NCBI RefSeq assembly: GCF_000235425.2 | Contig: NZ_KI912266.1 | Location: forward strand, 798,273-862,272 | DNA length: 64,000 nt | Direction: 5' to 3' | Origin: Pseudofrankia saprophytica | GTDB taxonomy: Bacteria; Actinomycetota; Actinomycetes; Frankiales; Frankiaceae | Shown here: in pieces, positions 1-9,582 of the stretch | Position numbering within the stretch: position 1 is the stretch's first letter | Layout of the letters: every line of letters begins with the position of its first letter | The notes under the pieces: generated by a model | Told to the model about the DNA's origin: nothing | The model's database searches: none | Seen by the model: the letters and a program-made list of their open reading frames with translations, nothing else | Program-made: the position numbers and the translations under genes

Positions 1-294
1 GGCGGCGCTGGCATAGGCCATCGACTGGGCGTGGTTGCCGGTCGAGTAGGTGATGGTGCCGCGAGCACGCCGCTCGGACGACATGCCGGCAAGCAGCGTC
101 AGCCCCCCGCGCACCTTGAACGCGCCGGTTGGCTGGACGTTCTCGTGCTTGACGTAGATCGTCACCCCGACGGCGGCGTTGAGCGCCGGGTAGGTCCACA
201 TCGGCGTGGCGGGCAGATGGCCGGCCAGCAGGTCCCGGGCGGCGGCGATGTCGTCGAATGTCGGGAGGGCACGGGCGGCAGGACGGTCATCCAT
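1..294 (-). CDS. Threonine dehydratase-like PLP enzyme, N-terminal part (cut by window edge)
   Basis: The first 98 residues are visible; the rest lies outside the window. The protein belongs to fold-type II PLP enzymes (threonine/serine ammonia-lyase family), which deaminate hydroxy amino acids to 2-oxo acids. Seen: the PLP-lysine context GAFKVRG (Lys at about residue 60) and the phosphate-binding motif STGNHAQ (about 84-90), both diagnostic. The ATG at 294 gives MDDRPAAR; a nearby ATG in another frame does not lead into the motifs. It is divergent from the LysR gene across an 83-bp gap with two palindromes, so LysR control is likely. Whether it is catabolic, biosynthetic or a racemase cannot be decided without the C-terminus. 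Confidence 0.85.
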   Translation of the reverse strand, partial: MDDRPAARALPTFDDIAAARDLLAGHLPATPMWTYPALNAAVGVTIYVKHENVQPTGAFKVRGGLTLLAGMSSERRARGTITYSTGNHAQSMAYASAA

Positions 295-320
295 GTCACC
301 ATGGTCAGCCGCGGTCTCCC

Positions 321-367
321 ATTGGTCCAATGCCAGATTTCGGCTAGAACTATCAACGACGTTGATA
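321..367. promoter_or_regulatory. Divergent promoter region with LysR-type operator
   Basis: Two palindromes lie in the 83-bp divergent gap: ATTGG-T-CCAAT (321-331) and TATCAAC-GAC-GTTGATA (351-367). The second fits the LysR T-N11-A rule (ATC-N9-GAT) and ends 10 bp before the LysR start, as expected for an autoregulatory site. Binding by the adjacent LysR protein is inferred. Confidence 0.6.
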
Positions 368-377
368 TGTTGACCGG

Positions 378-1457
378 ATGCTGGACATGACCAGGCTGCG
401 GGTGCTGGTCGCGGTCGCCCGGCACGGCTCGGTCACCGCCGCGGCTCGCGCCCTCCAGTACGCGCAGCCGTCGGTCAGCCACCACCTGGCCCGGTTGGAG
501 GCGGAAACCGGCAGCCAGCTCGTCCAGCGCGTCGGCCGCGGGATTCGACTCACCGAAGCGGGCCGGGTGCTGGCAGAACGGGCGGAGGAGATCCTCGGCC
601 GGCTGGACGCGGCCGAAGCGGAGCTCGCCGCCTACACCGGTCTGCGGGCCGGCCGGGTCCGTCTGGTCGCGTTCCCGTCGGCGCTCGGCACGTTCGTACC
701 CGCGGCCGCGGCAGCGTTCGCCGCCGACCATCCCGGCGTCGAGCTGCGCCTCACCGAGGCCGAGCCGCCGGACGCCATCCGCCTGTTGCGGGCCGGCGAG
801 GCGGACGTCGCCCTGCTCTTCGCCTACCGGGACCTGGCGCGGGATGAACACCCGGAAGCCTCGCCGCCCGGCGGCGGGCGGACCCCGGTCACGCAGGCAC
901 CGACGCCCGCACCGGCACCCGCACCGGCACCGGCACCGGCACCGGCACCGGCGATGGTTCCGCGACCAACGCGGCCGACGCCGAACGAACGGCTGTCGCC
1001 TGACCCGACGTGGATCGAACCGGAGGACGACGGTCTACGCCGGATGACGCTGCTCACCGAGTCGATCTATCTGGTGACTCCGGCGGGCCTAGCGGGAGAC
1101 CGGTTGGCCGACCATCGCCACCGGCGCTGGATCGCGGGCTGCGAACGGTGCCGTACCGCGCTGCTGCGCTCCTGCGCCACCGCGGGATTCAGCCCCGACA
1201 TCGCCTTCACGACCGACGACTACCTGGCCGTCCAGGCGCTCGTCGCCGCCGGCCTCGGCGTGACCACCCTGCCCGGCCTGGCCCTCCAGGCGCATCGCCA
1301 TCCCGGCGTCCGGGCGAGCCGGCTGCCCGGCCAGACCCGCACGGTCAGCGCCGCCGTCCACGGCGAGCCGCCCGACCCGCCGGTCACCGCCGCGCTCCTC
1401 GCTCATCTCAGGGCCGCCACCACCGCCTGGGCGTCCTTCAACGTGACCAAGGACTAG
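378..1457 (+). CDS. LysR-family transcriptional regulator with a Pro/Ala-rich insertion
   Basis: 359 residues, longer than the usual 290-320. Residues 1-60 form the winged HTH typical of LysR (MTRLRVLVAVARHGSVTAAA, then SVSHHLARLEAETG). An effector-binding domain follows from about residue 90. The extra length sits near residues 160-215: an Ala-Pro dipeptide run (encoded by a GCACCG-type microsatellite around 900-955) and a Pro-rich linker splitting the two effector-domain lobes. It is divergent from the threonine dehydratase gene, so it probably senses a metabolite of that enzyme. The effector is unknown. Confidence 0.85.
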   Translation: MLDMTRLRVLVAVARHGSVTAAARALQYAQPSVSHHLARLEAETGSQLVQRVGRGIRLTEAGRVLAERAEEILGRLDAAEAELAAYTGLRAGRVRLVAFPSALGTFVPAAAAAFAADHPGVELRLTEAEPPDAIRLLRAGEADVALLFAYRDLARDEHPEASPPGGGRTPVTQAPTPAPAPAPAPAPAPAPAMVPRPTRPTPNERLSPDPTWIEPEDDGLRRMTLLTESIYLVTPAGLAGDRLADHRHRRWIAGCERCRTALLRSCATAGFSPDIAFTTDDYLAVQALVAAGLGVTTLPGLALQAHRHPGVRASRLPGQTRTVSAAVHGEPPDPPVTAALLAHLRAATTAWASFNVTKD

Positions 1458-1505
1458 CACCGCCGCGAACATCCACGCGGCCTACCCACCCGCTCCCGAG
1501 CCGAC

Positions 1506-1551
1506 AGCCCGGCGCTGGTACCGGCCGTGGGGCCGGTACCAGCGCCGGGCT
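1506..1551. terminator. Bidirectional terminator, 21-bp perfect stem
   Basis: Perfect inverted repeat with arms 1506-1526 and 1531-1551 and a GTGG loop. It lies between convergent genes (LysR ends 1457, the GT39 gene ends 1576). There is no T-tract, as is common in high-GC actinomycetes. Confidence 0.85.
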
Positions 1552-1575
1552 GCGTGCGCCGGGCTCGACGAGCCG

Positions 1576-4038
1576 CTAGCTCGCCGGCTTCGTCAGGTCG
1601 TAGACGGTCTGACTCCCGACGGTGACGGAAGTGAACGTCGCCTGGACCCAACTGGCGATCTGGGAGTTGGCACCGCCACCGCCGCCGAAGCCGCCACCGC
1701 CGCCGCCTCCACCGAGGTAGTAGTGGATCTTGCCGTCGGCGACGTACTGCTTGAACTGGTCCAGGGTGAGGACCTCGTCGCTTCCCGTGAAACCACCGAT
1801 CGCCATCACCGGAAGGCCGCCGGTGGCGAGCTCCAGCGACGCGGCGCTCTGCGCCGAGCTCACGGCGGCGACCCAGCGATACCCGTCGGATCCGCTGGTG
1901 AGGAGCTGGGTGACAGCGCTGTCGGCCTGCCCCTCCATGCCGCCACCGCCACCGCCGAGGCCGCGGTCCTGACCGGTCAGGTCGCCGTCCTGACCGCTCG
2001 TGGCACTCCCCTGCTCACTCGGGGCACCCTCCTGGCCATTGGGCGCGCCCTCCTGACCGTTCGCGGCGCCTTGCCCCGGCGCGCCGCCGCCCATCGTCCG
2101 GAAGCCACCGGCACCACCGGCCGAGGCGGGCCCGGCCAGCGGAATCGAGCCCGTGTGCGGCACCGAGGCCGTTTCGAGGGCGTAGGCGGTCGGTGCGGCC
2201 AGCGTTCCGAAGATCACAGCGGCCAGGGCCAGCACCGCGGCCGACCGGCGAACGGGCGAGCGCCGCAGGACCGGCCAGAGCAGCAGCGCGGCGGCACCGA
2301 CCAGGCCGACGACGAGGACAGGAACCCGCAACCAGCTCTGCCAGTCGGTGCGGCCCAGCAGGACGTAGCTCCAGACCGAGGTCACGCCGACGCTCAGCGC
2401 CAGCAGCAGGCGGCTGACGATCTCATCCCTGGTGCGCCACAGCTCCCGTGCGCCCAGGGCGATCGTTCCGGCGAGCCCGGGGGCGAGCGCCACCGTGTAG
2501 TACTCGTGGATGGTGCCTTCCATGTAGCTGAAGACGACGCCGGTCACGACCAGCCAGCCACCCCAGAGGAGCAGCGCGGCGCGCGCCCGGTCGGTGCGGG
2601 CGGCTCGCCGGGTCGCCCACAGGCCGCCGACCAGCAGGATCAGCGCGGCGGGAATGAGCCAGGAGATCTGGGCGCCGAAGTTCTCGTTGAACATGCGGCC
2701 AAGGCCGGCCGTCCCACCAAAACCGCCACCGCCACCGCCAGGCCCGCCGGCACCGGGCGCCCCGCCGAACGCACCACCCATCGCGTCGGACGCGGCCGAA
2801 CCATAGCCGGCCGCGCCGTTCAGGCCAGGCACCGTCCCGCCCGCCCCGGTCGCTCCGCCCGCGGCGCCGAGGCCACCCGCGTACTGCTGACCGGTCGATC
2901 CGAGCGCGGACAGCGCCTCCGACGCCACGGCGCCCGGACCACCGCCGCTCCCACCACCGCCGCCGTTGCCGTCCCCACCGAAGATCCGGCCCAGCCCGTT
3001 GTAGCCGAACGCGAGGCCGAGCACGCTGTTGTTCCCGGAGCCGCCGATGAACGGCCGAGAGCTCGCCGGCCACAGCACGGTCGCGAGCACCCACCAGCCG
3101 GCACCGACGATCACACCGACGGTGCCCGCGAGTACGTGGCCGATCCGGGCACGCAGCCGGGTCGGCGCGGCGATCAGATAGACCAGCGCGAACACCGGCA
3201 GCACCACGAACGCCTGGAGCATCTTGGTCAGGAAGCCGAACCCGATCGCCAGGCCCGCCAGCGCCAACCACCGCCACGAGGCCGCCTCCAACGCCCGCGT
3301 CACGCAGTAGGCGCCGATGACGAGCAGCAGGACGAGAAGCGCGTCCGGATTGTTGAACCGGAACATCAGCACCGCCACCGGCGTGAGCGCGAGCAGCGCC
3401 CCGGCGGCGAGCCCGACGGCCGGGCCGGCGACCCGCCGCACGGCGGAGTAGAGCAGGCCGACGCTCGCGACGCCGCACAGCGCGTTCGGCACGAGCATGC
3501 TCCAGCTCGAGAACCCGAACACCCGGCCGGAAAGCGCCATCATCCACAGCGAGGCGGGCGGCTTGTCGACGGTGATGTAGTTCGACGAGTCGATCGAGCC
3601 GAAGAACAGTGCCTTCCAGCTCAACGTGCCGGCCTGCACGGCGGCCGCGTAGAAGCTGTTTCCGTAGCCGGACGCGCCCAGGTCCCAGAGGTAGAGCACC
3701 GCCGTCAAGGCGAGCAGGACGAGCAGCGCGGGACGCGCCCAGCGCGGGTCCTCGGGCCGGCCGCGCACGAGCCGAGTGAGCCGGCCCGAGCGCCCCGCGG
3801 CTCCACCGGAGTGAGCGCGACGCCTCCCGCCAGGGTGTGGCTCGGCGACGGGTGGCTCGACGACGGGTGAGTCCGCGGTGGGCAGGTCGGCGACGGGTGC
3901 GTCGGCGAGCCTGTGCTCTCCCGGCCAGGTGTCCACGACGGCGACCTGGCTCGGTTCCACGGGGTACGGATGGTCGGCCACCGGGTTCTGGCCGGCCGAG
4001 TAGCGGGGAGCGCCCCAGGCGCCCTGGTCGGAGGTCAT
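1576..4038 (-). CDS. GT39-family membrane glycosyltransferase (ArnT/PMT-like)
   Basis: 820 residues. After a hydrophilic Pro/Val-rich N-terminus (about 110 residues) comes a polytopic GT-C fold: many hydrophobic segments, the first extracytoplasmic loop with YGNSFYAAAVQAG and the DKPPASLW motif typical of actinobacterial GT39 proteins. The middle carries long Gly-rich loops and the C-terminal third is a soluble domain with Gly runs. The family transfers sugars from polyprenyl-phosphate donors outside the membrane. The start overlaps the upstream GT2-GtrA stop (ATGA), so the two are co-translated: GT2 would make the lipid-linked sugar, GtrA would help flip it, and this enzyme would use it. The same frame stays open upstream to 5754, but only the ATG at 4038 fits the overlap. 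Confidence 0.85.
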   Translation of the reverse strand: MTSDQGAWGAPRYSAGQNPVADHPYPVEPSQVAVVDTWPGEHRLADAPVADLPTADSPVVEPPVAEPHPGGRRRAHSGGAAGRSGRLTRLVRGRPEDPRWARPALLVLLALTAVLYLWDLGASGYGNSFYAAAVQAGTLSWKALFFGSIDSSNYITVDKPPASLWMMALSGRVFGFSSWSMLVPNALCGVASVGLLYSAVRRVAGPAVGLAAGALLALTPVAVLMFRFNNPDALLVLLLVIGAYCVTRALEAASWRWLALAGLAIGFGFLTKMLQAFVVLPVFALVYLIAAPTRLRARIGHVLAGTVGVIVGAGWWVLATVLWPASSRPFIGGSGNNSVLGLAFGYNGLGRIFGGDGNGGGGGSGGGPGAVASEALSALGSTGQQYAGGLGAAGGATGAGGTVPGLNGAAGYGSAASDAMGGAFGGAPGAGGPGGGGGGFGGTAGLGRMFNENFGAQISWLIPAALILLVGGLWATRRAARTDRARAALLLWGGWLVVTGVVFSYMEGTIHEYYTVALAPGLAGTIALGARELWRTRDEIVSRLLLALSVGVTSVWSYVLLGRTDWQSWLRVPVLVVGLVGAAALLLWPVLRRSPVRRSAAVLALAAVIFGTLAAPTAYALETASVPHTGSIPLAGPASAGGAGGFRTMGGGAPGQGAANGQEGAPNGQEGAPSEQGSATSGQDGDLTGQDRGLGGGGGGMEGQADSAVTQLLTSGSDGYRWVAAVSSAQSAASLELATGGLPVMAIGGFTGSDEVLTLDQFKQYVADGKIHYYLGGGGGGGGFGGGGGANSQIASWVQATFTSVTVGSQTVYDLTKPAS

Positions 4039-5417
4039 GATTCCTGCTCTGGCTCGCGGGGACGGACGGGCTGGAAGAGGCTGCCGGGAACCGACTCGCT
4101 CGGCCGCTCCGCTTGGGGGCGAGGCACGTCGGAATGGCCGCCACGGCGCGGGTGGAACACCCAGGCGCGGAAGGCGACGAAGCGCAGCAGCGTGGCCGTG
4201 AGGTTGGCGCCGATCAGCACGGCGAGCTCGAGCACCCGCCCCGCGTCGGGAGCGAATGCCTTCAGACCGCCGAGGGCGCCGCTGGTCAGCGCCAGGCCGA
4301 GGCCGAAGACGACCAGTCCCTCGACCTGGCTGCGGGCGCCGACCCCGCGGATGCCGAAGGTCAGCCGGCGGTTGGCGGCCGTGTTGGCGACCGCGGTGAG
4401 CAGCAACGAGACGAGGTTCGCCCCCTGCGCGCCGAGCGGGCCGCGCAGCAGGACGAACAGCGCCAGGTAGGCGGCGGTGCTCGCGACCCCGATGGTCCCG
4501 AACCGCGCGAGCTGCTGGATCAGCTGCCGCTGGCCCGACGCGTCGGACACCTCGGACGGGATGAGCGGCTCCTGCGTCGTCAACGGCGCGCGGCCGAGCT
4601 GGGCGCGCAGCTCCCGGACGGGCAGCTGCCCGCTCGCCAGTGCCCGGCCCAGGCGCGCGATTCCGCGCAGGTCGGCGAGCGCGGTGGCGACGATGTCGAC
4701 GCGGCTGTCCGGGTCGTCGACCCAGTCCACCGGCACCTCGTGGATCCGCAGCCCGGACCGCTCCGCCAGGACGAGCAGCTCGGTGTCGAAGAACCAGCCC
4801 GTGTCCTGCACAAGGGGCAGCAGCGCGTGGGCGACATCGCCGCGGATCGCCTTGAAGCCGCACTGCGCGTCGGAGAACCGGGCCGACAGCGCTCGCCGCA
4901 GCAGCAGGTTGTAGCAGCGGGAGATCACCTCGCGCTTCGGGCCACGCACCACGCGAGCACCCGGTGCGAGCCGCGTCCCGATCGCCAGGTCCGAATGTCC
5001 GGAGATCAGCGGCGCGACCAGCGGCAGCAGCGCGCCCAGGTCCGTCGACAGGTCGACGTCCATGTAGGCGAGCACCGGCGCCTGGGACACCCCCCAGGCC
5101 GCGCGCAACGCCCGGCCGCGGCCCTTCGCGTCGAGATGGAGGACCGCGACCTCGGGAATCCTTGCCTCTAGCTCGTTCGCCACGGCCAGCGTGCGGTCGG
5201 TGCTGGCGTTGTCGGCGATCGTGATCCGAAAAGGGTAGGGAAATGTTTCGACGAGGTGACGGCGCAGCCGGGTGACACACGGCTCCAGATCGGACTCCTC
5301 GTTGTACACCGGGATTACCACGTCGAGCAGGGGACGCGCCCCCGGATGAGGAGGCCGAGCCAGAATGTGCTCGACCATCGCGGTGGCGCCGCCTTGCGGA
5401 TGCACTGTCGTGGCCAT
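4035..5417 (-). CDS. GT2 glycosyltransferase fused to a GtrA membrane domain
   Basis: 460 residues from the ATG at 5417 (MATTVHPQ). Residues 30-270 are a GT-A family 2 domain of the polyprenyl-phosphate glycosyltransferase (DPM1/GtrB) type, with VVIPVYNEE near 33 and DVD at about 120-122. Residues 325-440 form a GtrA-like bundle of about four helices, the proposed flippase partner. GtrB-GtrA fusions are known. It is the first gene of the operon and overlaps the GT39 gene. PhoP-like repeats lie 22-61 bp upstream. An in-frame start at 5492 exists but would place those repeats inside the coding region. Confidence 0.85.
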   Translation of the reverse strand: MATTVHPQGGATAMVEHILARPPHPGARPLLDVVIPVYNEESDLEPCVTRLRRHLVETFPYPFRITIADNASTDRTLAVANELEARIPEVAVLHLDAKGRGRALRAAWGVSQAPVLAYMDVDLSTDLGALLPLVAPLISGHSDLAIGTRLAPGARVVRGPKREVISRCYNLLLRRALSARFSDAQCGFKAIRGDVAHALLPLVQDTGWFFDTELLVLAERSGLRIHEVPVDWVDDPDSRVDIVATALADLRGIARLGRALASGQLPVRELRAQLGRAPLTTQEPLIPSEVSDASGQRQLIQQLARFGTIGVASTAAYLALFVLLRGPLGAQGANLVSLLLTAVANTAANRRLTFGIRGVGARSQVEGLVVFGLGLALTSGALGGLKAFAPDAGRVLELAVLIGANLTATLLRFVAFRAWVFHPRRGGHSDVPRPQAERPSESVPGSLFQPVRPREPEQES

Positions 5418-5438
5418 GGCACCAGGTTCGATGCCGGT

Positions 5439-5478
5439 CCTGTGTTCTCCATTGCGGAAACCTGTGGGCCGGCTGTGA
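5439..5478 (-). promoter_or_regulatory. PhoP-type direct repeats upstream of the glycosyltransferase operon
   Basis: On the plus strand: CCTGTGT at 5439, a poor copy at 5450, CCTGTGG at 5461 and GCTGTGA at 5472, all on an 11-bp grid. Read toward the gene this gives TCACAGC-N4-CCACAGG, nearly the published M. tuberculosis PhoP site (7-bp repeats with a 4-bp gap). The PhoP-like regulator encoded at 7763-8695 is the obvious candidate; binding is inferred. Confidence 0.5.
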
Positions 5479-5614
5479 ATGCTCCACCGCACGGACGTTC
5501 TCCTTTTCCTGAACCTCCGGAAGACGAGTGGAAAACGTGACGAAACAACGCGGCAAGGAGGCCGCCGCGGCAGGTCCCCGACGCATGCGCGGCGATGACG
5601 GAAATACGACAGGA

Positions 5615-5657
5615 ACCACCGGTCCGCACACAGAGCGAGCCACGCGTGACCGGTGGT
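5615..5657. terminator. Hairpin downstream of two-component operon 1
   Basis: 10-bp perfect arms ACCACCGGTC and GACCGGTGGT separate a 23-nt loop, about 60 bp past the sensor kinase stop. The long loop makes it a weaker terminator candidate than others in the window. Confidence 0.45.
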
Positions 5658-5720
5658 CCGAGGGCTGATGGCACCGCCGTGGGCCTATGGCCCGAGCGAG
5701 GCTCACAGCCGCCGGTGTCG

Positions 5721-7762
5721 TCAGCCGCGCGTGGAGATCGGCCGCTGGCCCCACCCGGCGCTCGCGGAGCTGGCGACGGCGGCCATCGCCCCCGTGACGG
5801 CGACGGGATCGGCCGCGTCAGCGGGATCGGCCACGGCGGCGGGATCGGCCACGGCGGCGGCGGCGTCGACCGCCGTACACAGCGCGCCGGCTACGCCCGC
5901 CACCGCCGGCGGCACCGGCGGTGGCGCCTGGATCGTTGGAAGGATGACGGTGAAGACCGTGCGGCCGGGGACGCTGGTGACCGTGATGCGTCCACCATGG
6001 GCCTCGACAACCGCGGCGACGATCGCCAGTCCCAGACCAGTACTGCCGGCGTTGCGTGACCGTGACGAGTCGCCCCGCGCGAACCGTTCGAAGACGTTGG
6101 GCAGCAGTTCCGCCGGAATGCCGGGTCCGTCGTCGGTCACCGAGAGCCGGATCTCGCCGTGCTCCAGGCCGGCCGCGACGTTCCCCGCCGCGACCTTCCC
6201 CGCCCCAGCCTTTCCCGCCGCGGCTGTCCCCGCCGCGGAGTCCGCAGGGACCACGTCGAGGGCGATGGTGACGGATGTGCCCGGCGGGGTGTGGGTACGG
6301 GCATTGGCCAGCAGGTTCGCGAGCACCTGGTGCAGGCGGGCCTGGTCGCCGCGAACCGTCACCGGCTCGGGCGGGAGGTCCAGGCGGAAGCGATGCCCGG
6401 GCGCGGCGATGTGCGCATCGCTGACCACGTCGACGACCAGCAGCGACAGGTCGACGCAGCCGTGCTCCAGCGGGCGCCCCGAGTCCAGCCGGGCAAGCAG
6501 GAGCAGGTCCTCCACCAGGGTGGTCATCCGTTTCGTCTCGGACTCCACCCGGCTCATCGCGTACGCGATCTCCGGAGGCACCGAGGCTCCCGCCGGATCG
6601 GCCGAGCCCGGGTTTCGATCGCTGATCCGCCGGGTGAGCTCCGCGTAGCCGCTGATCGCGGCAAGCGGGGTGCGCAGCTCGTGGCTCGCGTCGGCGACGA
6701 ACTGGCGGACCCGCGTCTCGCTGGCATGCCGGGCGGCCAGCGCCGCGCCGACGTGGCCCAGCAGGTTGTTCAGCGCCGCGCCGACCTGGCCGACCTCGGT
6801 CCATGGATCGGTATGGACGTCCGGAACCCGGACACGCAACGTGACCTCGCCACGGTCCAGCGGAAGCTCCGCGACCTGGGCGGCGGTCGCGGCGACCCGG
6901 CGCAGCGGCCGCAGCGTGCGCCGGACCGTCACCGCACCGATCACCCCGAGGAGCAGCACCCCGCCGCCGGCGACGCCGCCGGCGATGATGAGCAGCTGGT
7001 TCACGGTGGCGTCGACCTCGGCGAGCGACAGTCCGCTCACGACCACGAGGCTGCCGTCGGGGACCGGTCCGGCCATCACTCGGTAGGAGCCGAGGTCACC
7101 AAGCGTGATCGTCTGGACGGTCCTGTTCGCGGGCACGGCGGCGAGCTTGTCCGTGACGTCGGTGGCGAGTTTCGTGATGACGTTGTCTTTTCCGAGAACG
7201 ACAGCGGTCTCGACCTTGCCGTTGACGATGCGCGCGGCGATGGTGCCCGGCGTCTGGCCGAGCAGGCCGACGAAGGCCGCCGGCGTGCCCTGCCAGGGTG
7301 GTACGCCCGTCCCCGCCCGTGGCCCGAACAGCGCGCCGTCACCGCCGGAGATGAGCCCATCGCCTGAGGCGGCATCGCCGGCGCCAGGCGTCCCGCCCTC
7401 CGTCGGCGTCTCGCTCGCGGACCCCGGCACCGTGCCGGAAATCAGCCGCTGGGAGTCCGGCGGAGGCTTGCGCCACCGGTCGTCCACCGCGGTGAGACGG
7501 CCGTCGACCTGCTTGACGAGGTAGGAGCGCAGTTCGAGGGCGGTCACTCCAACGATCGTCGCGGAGACGGCCGTCAGCAGCAGGACCAGCAGCGCGAGCA
7601 GCCTTGCCCGCAGCGACCACCGCCAGGGCGCGAACATCCGTCGCGGCGCGCGCGACGGACGTGCGGAGCGGGACGACCGCCGAGGGCGGGACGACCGCCG
7701 CTGGGCCACGGCGGCGTCCACTCCGGCGGCGTCCATTCCGGCGGCGTCCATTCCGGCGACGT

Positions 7763-7766
<4 letters not shown>
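5721..7766 (-). CDS. Sensor histidine kinase of PhoP-like two-component system 1
   Basis: 681 residues from a GTG at 7766 that overlaps the regulator stop (GTGA). Order: basic N-terminus; TM1 at about 55-75; a roughly 180-residue extracytoplasmic sensor region; TM2; HAMP; HisKA with SHELRTPL (phosphorylatable His362); HATPase_c with DDGPGIP and GSTGLGLAIV. This is the PhoR/MprB-type architecture. The ATP domain carries an Ala/Gly/Lys-rich insertion before the G boxes. The first 25 residues (repeated AGMDA units) come from a 15-bp DNA repeat spanning the gene junction. The signal is unknown. It likely phosphorylates the co-transcribed regulator. Confidence 0.9.

Positions 7767-7780
<14 letters not shown>
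7721..7780. repeat. 15-bp tandem repeat spanning the regulator-kinase junction
   Basis: Four units of about ctccggcggcgtcca start at 7721, 7736, 7751 and 7766. They encode the last residues of the regulator and the first of the kinase in different frames and contain the GTGA overlap. Confidence 0.8.
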
Positions 7781-8695
<915 letters not shown>

Positions 8696-8716
8696 ACCCA
8701 GAGAGTGGACGCGCCG

Positions 8717-8756
8717 GCTGTGGACTTCCTGAGTCGTCCCTGTGAAACACCTGTGG
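8717..8756 (-). promoter_or_regulatory. Four 11-bp-phased PhoP-type direct repeats upstream of regulator 1
   Basis: On the plus strand GCTGTGG (8717), CCTGAGT (8728), CCTGTGA (8739) and CCTGTGG (8750) sit at exactly 11-bp steps. In gene orientation they read YCACAGG-N4. Tandem 7-bp repeats with 4-bp gaps are the PhoP mode of binding. The location 22-61 bp before the start suggests autoregulation. Confidence 0.65.
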
Positions 8757-8794
8757 ACGGGCCAACGCGCCGATCGGAACACAGGTGACGAACC

Positions 8795-8827
8795 CGCCGA
8801 CGGCTCCCCCCGAGGGAGCCATCGGCG
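8795..8827. terminator. Terminator of the sigK-rskA operon
   Basis: Stem CGCCGA-c-GGCTCCC / GGGAGCC-a-TCGGCG with one internal mismatch and a 5-nt loop. It starts 9 bp past the RskA stop. Confidence 0.75.
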
Positions 8828-8835
8828 AGTACGGG

Positions 8836-9582
8836 CTAGTTGCGAACGGTGGCGGTGCCGATGACGGGGGTGGTGGGCTGCTTGGAGCCGCCCTTCGGTT
8901 CGACGGTCACCTTCACCGCCTTCACGTTGCTCTCAAGCTGCAGGAGGCGGGTTGCCTTGACGGAGTTGCCCTCGACGATGGCGGCGGACTTGACTCCCTC
9001 GGGCGTCGACATCCACAGCTGGTACACCCGGTTGTTGGGAAGCGGCGGCAGGTCGCGGACGTCGACGTACGCCTTGTCACCGAACGGGATCACCGCGATA
9101 CTCCCGCCGCCGGTCATCGGCTGCGCCGAGCTGGCCGCGGCGGCGGCCACGACCGCGTCGAGGTCCGCTACCCGCGACCGCTCCGCGGCGAGCTGGTTGC
9201 GCTGGTCGACGGATACCGCGCCGACGACGCCGAGCCCCACCAGCGCCACGACCGCCGCGGCGGCGGCCGCGATCGCGACCGCCTTCAGCTGGCGGCGCTC
9301 GCGCCGCTGGCGCAGGTCGTCGCCGGGCACTCCGGGCACGATGGGCGGCAGCTGGCGGGTCTGGTTGATCTCGCTGAGCAGCGACGCCCGCAGGGACAGC
9401 GGCGGCGTCTCCGGCACCGCCTCCCCGAGCATGGTCGCGACGGTGCGCAGCTCGACGACCTCCCGGGCGCAGGTCGGGCAGTCGTCGAGATGCGTCTCGA
9501 CGTCGGCGCGGTCGTGGCCGTCCAGCGCATCCAGCACGTAGGCGCCGGTCAGGAGATGTGCCTCCGGCGACGTCGAGGTCAT
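8836..9582 (-). CDS. rskA: Anti-sigma-K factor, RskA family
   Basis: 248 residues. The N-terminal zinc-associated anti-sigma domain has HxxxCxxC (His31, Cys35, Cys38). A single TM helix lies around 100-125 (Ala/Val-rich). The C-terminal extracytoplasmic RskA domain contains PPLPNNRVYQLWM and ends in a beta-rich segment with EPKGGSKQPT, typical of the family. It holds the sigma factor at the membrane until regulated proteolysis. It overlaps the sigma gene (ATGA), so the pair is made in step. Confidence 0.93.
   Translation of the reverse strand: MTSTSPEAHLLTGAYVLDALDGHDRADVETHLDDCPTCAREVVELRTVATMLGEAVPETPPLSLRASLLSEINQTRQLPPIVPGVPGDDLRQRRERRQLKAVAIAAAAAAVVALVGLGVVGAVSVDQRNQLAAERSRVADLDAVVAAAAASSAQPMTGGGSIAVIPFGDKAYVDVRDLPPLPNNRVYQLWMSTPEGVKSAAIVEGNSVKATRLLQLESNVKAVKVTVEPKGGSKQPTTPVIGTATVRN

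Larger units (their letters stand above)
5418..5720. other. Intergenic region between GT operon and sensor kinase 1
   Basis: About 300 bp with no convincing gene. It holds the PhoP-type repeats (5439-5478) and a hairpin (5615-5657). Short open frames here lack family features. Confidence 0.6.

Noticed and set aside
1723-3870. Long antisense open frame of 715 codons opposite the GT39 gene
   Set aside because: Low-complexity Arg/Gly/Pro composition typical of high-GC antisense frames; the GT39 frame carries the family motifs.
1576-5754. A single 1,392-codon open frame spanning both glycosyltransferase genes
   Set aside because: The GT2-GtrA gene is well supported in another frame. The part of the long frame upstream of 4038 is a shadow with no family features.
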